The translations under genes and the position numbers were made by a program. A DNA stretch of 64,000 nucleotides from Bdellovibrionales bacterium Ga0074137. Lineage in GTDB: Bacteria; Bdellovibrionota; Bdellovibrionia; Bdellovibrionales; JAMPXM01. The notes under the pieces are model-generated. The model saw only the letters and a list, made by a program, of their open reading frames with translations. It did not search any database and was not told the DNA's origin. Every line of letters starts with the position of its first letter. Position 1 is the stretch's first letter. Shown in pieces: positions 7,794 through 16,306 of the stretch. The stretch covers positions 1-64,000 of the forward strand of contig LNDT01000005.1 in assembly GCA_001464715.1 (NCBI GenBank). The letters run 5' to 3'.

Positions 7794-8105
7794 ATGTATA
7801 TTGGAAAACTTTTTTTAAGTCTCATGGCCGTTGGATTTTTTTCGGGCTGCGCCTCGGTAAATTCGGTCTCTTTGACACCAATTCCGTCCAACCGAGGGAC
7901 AGTTGTGAAAGCTGAAGTCACGAAAACGATCTTCCTCGCATTTAATTTCAACAATGATTTCATCGACGACCTTGTAACTGACCTAAAGCGGCAGTGTCCC
8001 AACGGTGTCGTCACGGGAATTCTCACGAAGGATGAAACGATCGCCTACGTGATTGTTTTCAAGAAACGTGTCACCGCAACAGGGTTCTGCAATGCGAATC
8101 TCTGA
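7794..8105 (+). CDS. Lipoprotein, tandem paralog 2
   Basis: Starts one base after the preceding stop codon (7792), so it is almost certainly co-translated. It has a short lipoprotein signal (MYIGKLFLSLMAVGFFSGC) and a mature domain of about 85 residues ending in CPNGVVTGILTKDET and ATGFC. These match the CPTGRITG and VTGFC blocks of paralog 1, which suggests the two conserved cysteines pair. Middle segment: IFLAFNFNNDFIDDLVTDLK. An upstream in-frame start at 7770 would overlap paralog 1 and lacks a signal peptide. The family was not recognised. Confidence 0.75.
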   Translation: MYIGKLFLSLMAVGFFSGCASVNSVSLTPIPSNRGTVVKAEVTKTIFLAFNFNNDFIDDLVTDLKRQCPNGVVTGILTKDETIAYVIVFKKRVTATGFCNANL

Positions 8106-8439
8106 TCGAATTAATAAACTCCGTCTCTTTATTTTTATGCCGATTTTGGTGCTGTCATTCGTCGGCTGTGCGCACTCGGTTCACCAGGCTCACGTCTCTG
8201 ATTTCGAACCCTACGCGCCGATCGAAAGTGGCGAAATAGTAAAGGGCTATGCAGAGCAGTTCGTTATTTTCGGCTTTGTCGGTCAAACCGATTACGTCAA
8301 TCAAGCGTACGCAAATTTGATGCAAGCCTGCGGCGATGGGCGCATCACGGGAATCACAACTCAGATGTCGACAAGTCTTGGGTTTTTCTCGTGGACGAAC
8401 AAAGCCCTGATGCAGGGCCTTTGTATTTCCAAGCAGTGA
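8092..8439 (+). CDS. Lipoprotein, tandem paralog 3
   Basis: Overlaps paralog 2 by 14 bases and begins at ATG 8092 with a lipoprotein signal (lipobox SFVGC). The mature domain aligns with the other two: FVIFGFVGQTDYVNQAYANL corresponds to the central segment, and CGDGRITGITTQ with the terminal LMQGLC to the conserved C-x-G-x-x-T-G and G-x-C blocks. The three genes look like successive duplications that have diverged. The gene ends 7 bases before the end of the convergent gene at 8446. Confidence 0.75.
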   Translation: MRISDRINKLRLFIFMPILVLSFVGCAHSVHQAHVSDFEPYAPIESGEIVKGYAEQFVIFGFVGQTDYVNQAYANLMQACGDGRITGITTQMSTSLGFFSWTNKALMQGLCISKQ

Positions 8440-8445
8440 TTGATT

Positions 8446-9519
8446 TTAGTTTAACGATTTCACGCAGCGAAAGCTGGCCGAGGAACTGAGATTGCTTGCT
8501 TCCCCGTCGAAGTCCGCAGCAAACAGGCCGGGCCTATTAGCTGACGAGAAGTTTCCACCGCGAGTTAAAAGCTTCAAAGTCCGTGCGCCAGACTGAATGT
8601 ATATCTGGCCGATGGCGTTCGAAGCATGGGTCAATGCCGTCGTCGCGGGCGATATCCAGTTGAGAGAAAAAGTTCCTCCGCCCGAGATTACGATCGAACT
8701 GACCGTTGAACTGACGGCCACCGAATCGATATCGTAAAAAGTCGATGCTCCAGGACCTGTAAAAGATATTGTACTTCCTGCCGTGTCGATGGCGATTTTG
8801 TCGCGGGCATTTCCGGAAAGATCCCAAACTACGTCGCCCGTTGATAAAGTCAGAGTCCGGCGCTGCTCTTTGCCGGCGCCCCAAGCGTCGCCACTTGCAT
8901 TGCCGGTACCGACGTAGGGGTTTGATCCATCATTTGCACTTAGTAGCAGACTTCCTGTGACGGCAAAGCCGTCGGCGACGGCAGTCCCTGAAATCGCATT
9001 GTCAGAATGATTCGAGTAGAGCGTTCCTGTTCCCACCGTTAACGAGCTCCAGTTGCTCGCTACAGACTCGATATTTCGTGCGACGGCGGCCCATTGAGCG
9101 GCTGAGATAAGACTGTAGCCCGAACCAAGGCTTGCACATTCGAGCATTGCGTTGGCGTGTGTAATTCGAACCCATGGGATTCCGTTGGGACGTGATTCTG
9201 GTTTGTGAAGTGTTTCGTCAAGTTGAGCTGTGTAGGCATCGAAGACATCAGAGCCTGCGTTGGTTTCGGCTTTCATCTCATATTGAGCAATGCAGAAGGC
9301 CGCAGTTCCCAAGGTTGTATTTGCCGGTACAGTTACGAAGTTCGTTGGGCACGAAGGTGCGGGAGTGGGTGTTGGTGTTGGTGTGGGTGTGGGTGTGGGT
9401 GTGGTGCCTGGACCAGCTACGAGCGGATCCTGGTCGAACGAAGCTCCGCACCCGACCACGAGCGATATTGCCAAAAGAGCTGCCACTTTATGCGTACGGT
9501 AACCACCGAAACATCCCAT
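8446..9519 (-). CDS. Lipoprotein with Thr-Pro linker and FGE/lectin-like domain
   Basis: The start at 9519 gives a lipoprotein signal (lipobox LVVGC). A Thr-Pro repeat linker follows, then a domain of about 290 residues beginning CPTNFVTVPAN and ending in FRCVKSLN. The pieces FCIAQYEMK, WVRITHANAMLECASLG, YSLISAAQWAAVARNIE and GDVVWDLSGNARD follow the order of the formylglycine-generating-enzyme/C-type-lectin-like fold. That fold is common in surface lipoproteins of Bdellovibrio-like bacteria. Catalytic cysteines of true FGE are not evident, so a binding role is more likely than an enzymatic one. Confidence 0.7.
   Translation of the reverse strand: MGCFGGYRTHKVAALLAISLVVGCGASFDQDPLVAGPGTTPTPTPTPTPTPTPAPSCPTNFVTVPANTTLGTAAFCIAQYEMKAETNAGSDVFDAYTAQLDETLHKPESRPNGIPWVRITHANAMLECASLGSGYSLISAAQWAAVARNIESVASNWSSLTVGTGTLYSNHSDNAISGTAVADGFAVTGSLLLSANDGSNPYVGTGNASGDAWGAGKEQRRTLTLSTGDVVWDLSGNARDKIAIDTAGSTISFTGPGASTFYDIDSVAVSSTVSSIVISGGGTFSLNWISPATTALTHASNAIGQIYIQSGARTLKLLTRGGNFSSANRPGLFAADFDGEASNLSSSASFRCVKSLN
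9361..9404. repeat. Hexanucleotide tandem repeat encoding Thr-Pro linker
   Basis: A run of (GTGGGT/GTTGGT)n on the plus strand, about seven units, encodes the alternating Thr-Pro linker of the minus-strand lipoprotein. The unit is six bases, so length changes stay in frame and would vary linker length rather than switch the gene off. Confidence 0.85.
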
Positions 9520-9649
9520 ATGTAGCTTATCGGGCTCCACACGTGGTGGCTTCAGGCCAAATTGCTCATGAACGTTAACATGGCGCAAAGATTTGATCTG
9601 TCGTTGAGTTGGGCCGTCTCAAGGTGAAACGAATTCAGATTTAAATGTA

Positions 9650-11020
9650 TCAATCAAGATTTACGCACTCGCCGAATGTCGGAACTGAGGCTCGTACCCC
9701 GGGAAAAGTTTCTTCAATTTTTCGTCGAAGATTGTCGGCGGAACTTGCTTCACCGTGGGTGACGAAAACCTCCATCGGCCGCTTTTTTTGACCACGAAGC
9801 CAATTGATAAGTCCGATCGAATCCGTATGGGCAGACATTGTGTCGAGCTGAATGACTTCAGAGAGGACTGGCCAATATTGACCGTGAATTTTTATTTCTT
9901 TTGCACCGCGAACGATGGCGTCGCCGCGCGTGCCGCCGGCCTGATAGCCAACAAATAAAATCGTGTTTTTGGCATCCGGTGCCAACGACTTTAAATGGTG
10001 AAGGACGCGGCCACCTGTGGCCATTCCGCTGGCGGCGATAATAACTTTCGGGTCTTTGTTGAGATTGAGTTCAACGGATTCTTCCACGCTCGCAACGGTT
10101 CTAACACCATCACAAATTGCATGAGCTTCGCTTCTGTTGATTCGCGAGTCCTCCACGTGCGAGCAAAACACATCATTGGCTTTGTCTGCCATGGGACTAT
10201 TCAGAAAAACCGGTACATCGGGTATCGAACCAGCTTTTTTGAGGCGATGGATATAGTAAAGAACTTGCTGAGCCCGTCCGACCGCGAAAGACGGAATAAG
10301 CACCGTGCCTTTGCGTGCGATGGTTTTCAAGATTGTTTCTGCAATAACTTTTTCTGGTTCGATCTGTTCGTGAACGCGGTCGCCGTACGTTGATTCGATC
10401 ACTACAAAATCAGCACCTTCTTTGAAGTCTGGAGCCTGAGTGATCGGGTCATTGTCTCTTCCAAGATCTCCTGAGAAGACGATGCTTTTCTTCCCGTTAC
10501 TGATGAGAATGCTCGCGGCCCCAAATAAGTGTCCAGCGGGGTGGAATGAAAAAGTGAGCTCATTGTCACCTGACTTCAATGTCTTTTGTTCGCGCCAACC
10601 AAGGGTGGAAAAAGAAGGCATGGTGTCGGTCGCGTCTTTTTGAGTGTAAAGCGGAAGAGCTGGAGCGTGCTTGGAAGTGCCGTGTTTGTTTAAAAATCGT
10701 GCTTCTTCTTCTTGAAGATGGCCAGAGTCTGGCAAAAGTATAGCTGCCAGATCTTTAGTGGCGGGGGTTGAAAAGATAGTTCCATTAAAACCGTTCATAC
10801 GAAGACGCGGTAAGTAGCCGCTGTGGTCAAGATGGGCATGGGTCAACAAAACTGCGCTGATCTCAGCAGGTGGCACTTGAAATGCATGCCAATTTTTCAA
10901 ACGAAGGTTTTTGTAGCCTTGAAAAAGACCGCAATCGACCAAAATTTTTAGATTTCCCTCGGAGACAAGATAGCGAGAGCCGGTGATTGTTTCAGTAGCG
11001 CCAAGAAATTGAACTTTCAT
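9650..11020 (-). CDS. MBL-fold beta-CASP ribonuclease-like metallohydrolase
   Basis: The protein opens with MKVQFLGATETITGSRYLV and has the metallo-beta-lactamase metal motif THAHLDHSGYLPRL, later FHPAGHLFGAASILI and FSGDLGRDNDPI. The beta-CASP blocks are also present: VIESTYGDR, VLIPSFAVGRAQQVLYYI, IIAASGMATGGRVLHHL and VFVTHGEASSADNL. This is the Ysh1/CPSF73-like family of bacterial RNA-processing metallohydrolases; 456 residues is normal and all metal ligands appear intact. Its ATG overlaps the stop of the upstream dehydrogenase gene (ATGA), so the two are translationally coupled. Confidence 0.92.
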   Translation of the reverse strand: MKVQFLGATETITGSRYLVSEGNLKILVDCGLFQGYKNLRLKNWHAFQVPPAEISAVLLTHAHLDHSGYLPRLRMNGFNGTIFSTPATKDLAAILLPDSGHLQEEEARFLNKHGTSKHAPALPLYTQKDATDTMPSFSTLGWREQKTLKSGDNELTFSFHPAGHLFGAASILISNGKKSIVFSGDLGRDNDPITQAPDFKEGADFVVIESTYGDRVHEQIEPEKVIAETILKTIARKGTVLIPSFAVGRAQQVLYYIHRLKKAGSIPDVPVFLNSPMADKANDVFCSHVEDSRINRSEAHAICDGVRTVASVEESVELNLNKDPKVIIAASGMATGGRVLHHLKSLAPDAKNTILFVGYQAGGTRGDAIVRGAKEIKIHGQYWPVLSEVIQLDTMSAHTDSIGLINWLRGQKKRPMEVFVTHGEASSADNLRRKIEETFPGVRASVPTFGECVNLD

Positions 11021-12003
11021 ATTTTTGTCGTCTCTGCTTTTCCGTTTTCAAATTTTGTTATGTTCGCAATTGTTGTCGTCGCGATGTTCGTCAAAGCTTC
11101 GTTGGTCAGAAATCCTTGGTGGGATGTAATCAGCACATTTGGGAATGTGATGAGTCTAGCAAGAAGATCGTCATTCACTCCAGTTTCTGAATGGTCGCTA
11201 AAAAATATTCCGGACTCTTCTTCGTAAACATCAAGACATGCGCCGCCGAGTGTTCGAAGTTTTAAGGCTTTGATCAGACCTTTTGTCTCGATCAAACCTC
11301 CGCGACTTGTGTTGATCAAAATTACGTTTTTCTTCATTTTGTCGATCGCTGGTGTGTTGATGATGTGATGAGTTTCCGGCGTCAGGGGGACATGAAGTGA
11401 GACGACATCACTTTTTTGTAGAAGTTCAGTGAGCTCGACGTAGCGCACGTTGTGGGACTTTGCCCACGTTGTGTCGGGCGCCGAATCGACCGCAAGAATC
11501 TTCATTCCGAATCCATTCATGATTTGGCAAAAAGCTTTTCCAATTCGCCCCGTGCCAATCACGCCGACGGTTTTTCCAAAGAGATCGAAGCCGACAAGGC
11601 CATCTAGGGAAAAGTTAAGATCATGAACACGGTTGTGGGCTTTATGAATTTTCCGGTTGAGCGTTTGAAGCAGGGCGACGGCGTGTTCGGCGACGGCGTG
11701 GGGGGAATACTCGGGAACCGTAATAAGTTTGATATGAAATTCGCTCAAGGCTTTTGTGTCAATGTGATTAAAGCCCGCGGATCTTGCGGCCACCAGGCGC
11801 ACGCCTTGTCCGGCTAACTTTTCAATCACCGTTCGATCGACACGGTCATTCACAAAACAACAGACGACGTCGCAGCCGGCGGCGAGGGACGTCGTGGTTT
11901 CATCGAGTCTCGCTTCGATGAAATTTATTTCGTGACGGCTGGCATTGGCAGCCAAAAATGTGGAACGTTCAAACTTCTGAGTATCGAAGAAGGCAATTTT
12001 CAT
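11017..12003 (-). CDS. D-2-hydroxyacid dehydrogenase (LdhA-like)
   Basis: A complete 328-residue member of the D-isomer 2-hydroxyacid dehydrogenase family. It has the NAD-binding motif VGVIGTGRIGKAFCQIM and the family signature DVVSLHVPLTPETHHIIN. The catalytic Arg lies in ILINTSRGGLIETK, Glu in CLDVYEEE, and His in ITSHQGFLTNEA. The sequence (MKIAFFDTQKFE, YSPHAVAEHAVAL) is closest to the fermentative D-lactate dehydrogenase type, which reduces pyruvate to D-lactate. It lies 5 bases after the PspC-like gene and overlaps the beta-CASP gene. Confidence 0.9.
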   Translation of the reverse strand: MKIAFFDTQKFERSTFLAANASRHEINFIEARLDETTTSLAAGCDVVCCFVNDRVDRTVIEKLAGQGVRLVAARSAGFNHIDTKALSEFHIKLITVPEYSPHAVAEHAVALLQTLNRKIHKAHNRVHDLNFSLDGLVGFDLFGKTVGVIGTGRIGKAFCQIMNGFGMKILAVDSAPDTTWAKSHNVRYVELTELLQKSDVVSLHVPLTPETHHIINTPAIDKMKKNVILINTSRGGLIETKGLIKALKLRTLGGACLDVYEEESGIFFSDHSETGVNDDLLARLITFPNVLITSHQGFLTNEALTNIATTTIANITKFENGKAETTKI

Positions 12004-12008
12004 TTGTC

Positions 12009-12416
12009 TTAAGCTTCATTCGTCGCCGGAATTACGAAGTGCGCGATAACGTAACCAATCGCCACTGATCCAAAGCTGATGAAAAGTAAAGAGATCGCAA
12101 TCAGGCGCAGAAGTCCCACGGGCTGATTCCAGCGCCGTGCGCCTCTAACGCAGACGCCGAGGAGGCGCGAGCGCTCGGCAGAGTTTGGCTCCGAAGCTTT
12201 TGGAAAAGCCAACCAGCACATAGGGTAAAGAAAGAAACCAAATCCAAGGCACACGGAAACTATCCAAGCGATGCGCACCAGAGTGACGTCGACTCGTAAG
12301 TCGCTAGCTATGCCGGCGGCGACTCCTGCAATTGGTCCCTTGAGTCTCATGAACCGAGGAGACACTGTTTCGGAAGTTCGTCCGGGTACGGAAGTGGTAA
12401 TGGGCTCATTGGTCAT
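12009..12416 (-). CDS. PspC-domain membrane protein
   Basis: The N-terminal half, RFMRLKGPIAGVAAGIASDLRVDVTLVRIAWIVSVCLGFGFFLYPMCWLAFPKASE, matches the PspC domain: a short amphipathic stretch followed by a membrane segment. PspC-type proteins take part in the phage-shock/envelope-stress response. A second membrane segment (IAISLLFISFGSVAIGYVIA) lies near the C-terminus. No pspA is in view. It sits between an OmpA-type gene (18 bases upstream) and the dehydrogenase, in what looks like a four-gene operon. Confidence 0.85.
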   Translation of the reverse strand: MTNEPITTSVPGRTSETVSPRFMRLKGPIAGVAAGIASDLRVDVTLVRIAWIVSVCLGFGFFLYPMCWLAFPKASEPNSAERSRLLGVCVRGARRWNQPVGLLRLIAISLLFISFGSVAIGYVIAHFVIPATNEA

Positions 12417-12434
12417 TTCGTCCTCGTTTCTAAT

Positions 12435-13823
12435 CTAGCGTTCAATCGTAAATTCAACTCGTCGATTCGCTTGGCGTCCCTGGTAGTTTCCGTTACTTGC
12501 AATCGGTCGGCTGGGTCCATAACCGTTGGCCTCGATCTTCAAGCCATCAAGCTTTTCTATTTCGATCAAAAAGTCGCGGATGGCATTAGCTCGGCGGACA
12601 CTTAAGTCTTTGTTGTAAGCCACCGGACCCACAGAATCTGTGTGTCCATCGATTGTGAGACGAACAAATTTTAGCCGTTTAAGTTCCGAAACAAGACCTG
12701 CCAAAATTATAGGAGTATCTTTGACAAGTCTCGCAGAATCGAATTCGAACAAAATGGTACCGACCGAAAACTTTTCGGACGTGGGTTTGCTCACTTCCGT
12801 TGCCGCCACGGCGATGGGTGGCGGTTCAATGCGAACGACGTGATCGGTTTCAGATTCTGTTCTCCAAGCCGGCCCAAACGTATAGTTGAGTCCTGTGTAA
12901 AGGCGCCAGTCCGGCGACGACACACCTTGGATAAGTTCTGTCCCGCCACCGACGTGAAAGGCGAGTTTTTGCGAGAGATCATGTTTAACACCTAAGAGAA
13001 ATTCGGCCGATGTCATGTCTCTTGTGGGGTTCACGCCTTGTGACTGTGCAGGTAAGGCTCCAAAGATTTCGGCGATGAGCTTCGTGTCTGCATCTTCAAA
13101 AAGATAGCTCGCGGCTACAGACGCGATAACTTGGTTTTTCATGGGTTCGATCAGTGACGTGGCGATGGCAGTTCCCGAGTTTCTAAAGCGGTAACCCAGG
13201 TTGAATGCGGCCGAAACGTTGTTGGTGAACGTTTTGTCGGCGACAAGCTCGACATTATAAGTTGGTCCCGGGTCAGAGCCTGCATAGGGATCGTTTCGTG
13301 TTCGATGCAAGTTGACGCTTCCAACGGCGGCGAGTCCGCCACTGTCGCCGCCAAGAAACCTTAGTTTCGAATTGAAACGAAGTTCAGTATTTCCCGTGGA
13401 CGAGAAGTCACCGCGAACGCCTGTGCGATTTTCCACCGACTGCGCAAGCACCGAAGGAACGCTAAGCCCAACAGATAGATTCTCTAAAATGCCAAGTCCA
13501 ATGCTGAAATCAGAGCTGCTAAGGCTATCGTTCAACTGGGTTCGGCTTTGCGTCCCCGAATCGACGTAAGGGAGTGTGTTTGTCGCTGAATTAAAAAATC
13601 CGCCAAGATTGAAAATACCGGGTTTGAGCGTCTTTGACGAGTGCACAGTTACGTAATCGAGGCCGTCGGTCACTGGATTAAAGTTTTGAGTTCCAACACC
13701 CACAATATTCGCGGGCGCGAGTGTCGGAGCGATTAAAATCGCGATGGCACTGATGACAGTCGCATTAACGCGAGCCGAACGGAACAGTTGGCACTTCAAG
13801 ATTTTCAAAGGTGTTAGCTCCAT
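12435..13823 (-). CDS. OmpA-family protein with N-terminal barrel
   Basis: The 462-residue protein has an N-terminal signal sequence (to about residue 38, APANIVG). A region of about 280 residues of barrel-like strands follows (FSIGLGILENLSVGLSV, NVSAAFNLGYRFRNSG, LGVKHDLSQKLAFHVGGG). The C-terminal OmpA/MotB peptidoglycan-binding domain spans about residues 345-460 (GTILFEFDSARL, IDGHTDSVGPVAYNKDLSVR, ANGYGPSRPIA, RQANRRVEFTI). It would tether the outer membrane to peptidoglycan. The start has no strong ribosome binding site. Confidence 0.88.
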   Translation of the reverse strand: MELTPLKILKCQLFRSARVNATVISAIAILIAPTLAPANIVGVGTQNFNPVTDGLDYVTVHSSKTLKPGIFNLGGFFNSATNTLPYVDSGTQSRTQLNDSLSSSDFSIGLGILENLSVGLSVPSVLAQSVENRTGVRGDFSSTGNTELRFNSKLRFLGGDSGGLAAVGSVNLHRTRNDPYAGSDPGPTYNVELVADKTFTNNVSAAFNLGYRFRNSGTAIATSLIEPMKNQVIASVAASYLFEDADTKLIAEIFGALPAQSQGVNPTRDMTSAEFLLGVKHDLSQKLAFHVGGGTELIQGVSSPDWRLYTGLNYTFGPAWRTESETDHVVRIEPPPIAVAATEVSKPTSEKFSVGTILFEFDSARLVKDTPIILAGLVSELKRLKFVRLTIDGHTDSVGPVAYNKDLSVRRANAIRDFLIEIEKLDGLKIEANGYGPSRPIASNGNYQGRQANRRVEFTIER

Positions 13824-13885
13824 TTGGTGTTAAATGAAGGCTAACGTCACCAAAGCTTCGCTGACAAAGTTTTTAATTAAGATTC

Positions 13886-14767
13886 CTAAATTGCGCAGCG
13901 GTTCGAACCAGACTGCAGCTCGAAATTAGAATCCGATAGCGGTTTCCATCCGCGAGCGAGCAGATCCTGGTATGGTTTTCTGGGAGTAGCCTCAGTCGTC
14001 TGGGTTCCCACATTAAAGAAATAGTCGTTTCCGGATTTTCCGCACTCGACATCAGCCAAAGCGTTTGGAGTTGCGCCGGCAGGTATTTTTCTCCACAGGA
14101 GTGTCATTGAGATATGCTGCCTTGGGCCCTGAAAATAGGTGAGGTTCATTGGAAGCCGCGTCTCACTTGTCATTCGTATGACTTTAGAAGAGCACGCAAG
14201 CTGGGTCGGGTGAAGGCCTTCGTTTTGTACGATCGGTTCGAAGACTCCAAGATCGTTTTGAAGACTTAGGGTCGAGCCATCATCCGACAAGAGAGCCAGT
14301 TGGTAGTCGCCATCCGTATCGCCCCGGCCGAGTTGCAATCGGCTGTTGAGGTTCAGTGCGAACCATTCATTCAAAACTTGTCCGTTCGAATCAGAAATAA
14401 CTTTTCCATCGTCGGTCGCAAAGCCGGTCGAAAAAATGCGAGTTGGTACGAAGATGCGACGGAGGAAAAGGTCGGCGTCGATCATTTTACCTTTACTGAT
14501 GACGTCGGTACTTCGTGTGTACTGGGGGCTTCCAGGTTCAAGGTAATGAATTGAACCTTTAAGGCCCGATGTCGCGCTAATAATATTGTCAGGACTAAAT
14601 GGATCGCAAATTGTGGGAGTCGGATCTTCGACCGCTCCTTGAGAGCCGTTCGTGTCGGTCAGATCGCTATACATTCTGAATTCAGCCGGAGAGCAGGCTG
14701 CCAGCATTCCAGTGACAGATAAGATCATGCAGATTCTTGAAACATGGAAATTCTTGAAATTGTTCAT
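13886..14767 (-). CDS. Lipoprotein of unknown function, 293 aa
   Basis: An N-terminal lipoprotein signal (ICMILSVTGMLAACS) gives lipobox LAAC. The mature part is about 265 residues, beta-rich, with several cysteines (TICDPF, QLACSSK, DVECGK, SNRCAI) and a passage YQLALLSDDGSTLSLQNDLG that resembles PA14-like secreted carbohydrate-binding domains (the LLSDDGS strand is suggestive). This assignment is tentative. The upstream region contains a good sigma54 promoter match whose predicted start lies only a few bases before the ATG at 14767. Confidence 0.7.
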   Translation of the reverse strand: MNNFKNFHVSRICMILSVTGMLAACSPAEFRMYSDLTDTNGSQGAVEDPTPTICDPFSPDNIISATSGLKGSIHYLEPGSPQYTRSTDVISKGKMIDADLFLRRIFVPTRIFSTGFATDDGKVISDSNGQVLNEWFALNLNSRLQLGRGDTDGDYQLALLSDDGSTLSLQNDLGVFEPIVQNEGLHPTQLACSSKVIRMTSETRLPMNLTYFQGPRQHISMTLLWRKIPAGATPNALADVECGKSGNDYFFNVGTQTTEATPRKPYQDLLARGWKPLSDSNFELQSGSNRCAI

Positions 14768-14780
14768 TGGTAACTAATTG

Positions 14781-14796
14781 AGCAAGGGAGCGGCCA
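14781..14796 (-). promoter_or_regulatory. Sigma54 (-24/-12) promoter candidate
   Basis: Reads TGGCCGCTCCCTTGCT on the minus strand. It matches the consensus TGGCACG-N4-TTGCW at TGGC and TTGCT with the correct GG-to-GC spacing. The predicted start point is about 14770, so the mRNA for the lipoprotein starting at 14767 would have almost no leader, unless translation starts at the internal ATG at 14728. Confidence 0.6.
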
Positions 14797-14826
14797 TAAC
14801 GAGAACCAGTGTTCAGAGGACTTAAG

Positions 14827-14862
14827 TCCGAGAAAGTGACTAAGTTCTAGTCACTTCTCGGA
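14827..14862. terminator. Strong 3' hairpin after OmpA/DUF4398 operon
   Basis: An inverted repeat TCCGAGA-(A)-AGTGACTA / TAGTCACT-TCTCGGA with a five-base loop: 15 paired positions with one bulged A. It starts 25 bases past the stop codon at 14888 of the minus-strand operon. No U-run follows in either direction, so it may protect mRNA ends or act with Rho rather than being a classical intrinsic terminator. Confidence 0.6.
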
Positions 14863-14887
14863 GGATTGGACGCTAACGATGTCGAGA

Positions 14888-16282
14888 CTATTGGACGTTC
14901 GTTGGTCCCGGAGTGATGACGACATCAACACGGCGGTTTTGAGCTCGTCCAGCGGCCGTCTTGTTGGTTCCGAGAGGTTTTGAGAGACCATAACCTTCGG
15001 ATGAAACATCTGCATCTTCTAACCCATTGAGTTTGAAGTACGATGCAACAGCGCGTGCACGTGTCTCGGACAATGTCTGATTCTTCGAGCGATCGCCCGT
15101 TGAATCTGTGTGCCCTTCAACTCGAATTTTCGCCGCTCCAAGATCGCGAGCGACATCGGCCACTTTAGCCAAGATGGGAAGTGCTTCCGGTGGAAGGTTG
15201 GCCCCGCCGCTAGGAAAGCTCATCGTCTTGAGACGAATAACAAGATTCTCGCCTTGCTGATAAGCTTCTGCTTCGCTCTGCGTGAAGCCGCTTCGAGCTT
15301 TTTCCAGTGCCTGTTGCACACCGATAACGGCTCGTGTGCGATCCAAAGCCTGTTCGCTTTGATTTAACTCGCGGTCTTTCGCCATGAGCTCTTGATTTTT
15401 TGCACGCGTGTCTGACTTCGCAAGTTCAGTCTGACTTTGCTGAAGTGTGACGTCGTCTTTGAGATCCGAAATCTGACGAGTCTGCATCACCATTGAAATA
15501 GCAGAGGCTTCAGCCAAATTTTTGGTGCTGCTGGTTTTTATTTTTTCCATCACATCAGTCAGCATTTTGGCATCGGAATTGGCTTTTGCGACAGCTGCTA
15601 CAGTGCCGGCGGGATTCCGCACATTTGTTGAAATAATCGATTCAGCGTTTGCCACGCTGAGCTCGGCTGTTTTCAATGTTTTCGGAGCACGTTTTTCAGC
15701 GCGGTCATTCTTTGCGCCGTTGATTCGAGCCTTGGCGTCGCCGAGTTCCGTGATGACAGTCGCTTGACGCTCAAGTTCAACGTACCGGCTTTGCATTTCC
15801 GTCATGTCTTCGGTGTCGACTTTTGAAAAATCGTCCGCATTCTTAATCACTTCGCGGTCAATTTTGCTCCATGCCGATTTTAGTTCGGGGTGAGAAGCAG
15901 CGCCGGCCTTCAGAGCCATCTGGCGATCATCGAGGAGTGCCGTCGCTTGACTGCGGCGACCTTCTGATTTTTTTATTGCGCTATTTAGGTAGCCACGACT
16001 CATGCGAAGATCGTCGATGATCTCTTCCTGCTTCTGGCCGCTGGCGAGATCCGACTTTGCTTCTTCTAGAGACTTGATGCTTTTGTCGTAATCGTTAAAA
16101 GCGAGAACGTCGACATCGCGACTTTGCGCTTCTTTTAGATCTGTCTCCATTTTTGCAATTTCTTCTTTTGGATTGGCTGAACTAGATATATCCGCTTTAT
16201 TTACTTTCGAAGCGCAGCCCGCAACCGCGAGGGCGAGTGTCAGCGCAAGAGCTGAGAACTTAAGACTATTTAATTGTTTCAT
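14888..16282 (-). CDS. OmpA-family lipoprotein with DUF4398-like domain
   Basis: A 464-residue lipoprotein (signal to VAGC). It has a long helical, coiled-coil-prone middle region beginning with a DUF4398-like segment (residues about 30-120: AKMETDLKEAQSRDVDVLAF, YDKSIKSLEEAKSDLASG). It ends in an OmpA C-terminal peptidoglycan-binding domain (about 345-455: MSFPSGGANLPPEALPILAK, VEGHTDSTGDRSKNQTLSET, GYGLSKPLG, RAQNRRVDVVI). It is predicted to bridge membrane and peptidoglycan. It is the last gene of the DUF1328-led operon. Confidence 0.88.
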   Translation of the reverse strand: MKQLNSLKFSALALTLALAVAGCASKVNKADISSSANPKEEIAKMETDLKEAQSRDVDVLAFNDYDKSIKSLEEAKSDLASGQKQEEIIDDLRMSRGYLNSAIKKSEGRRSQATALLDDRQMALKAGAASHPELKSAWSKIDREVIKNADDFSKVDTEDMTEMQSRYVELERQATVITELGDAKARINGAKNDRAEKRAPKTLKTAELSVANAESIISTNVRNPAGTVAAVAKANSDAKMLTDVMEKIKTSSTKNLAEASAISMVMQTRQISDLKDDVTLQQSQTELAKSDTRAKNQELMAKDRELNQSEQALDRTRAVIGVQQALEKARSGFTQSEAEAYQQGENLVIRLKTMSFPSGGANLPPEALPILAKVADVARDLGAAKIRVEGHTDSTGDRSKNQTLSETRARAVASYFKLNGLEDADVSSEGYGLSKPLGTNKTAAGRAQNRRVDVVITPGPTNVQ

Positions 16283-16306
16283 TATTTTTCCTATTAATTA
16301 TTAAAT

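Noticed and set aside
9361-9404. Repeats as a CRISPR-like array
   Set aside because: They are gapless hexamers without spacers and encode a Thr-Pro linker.
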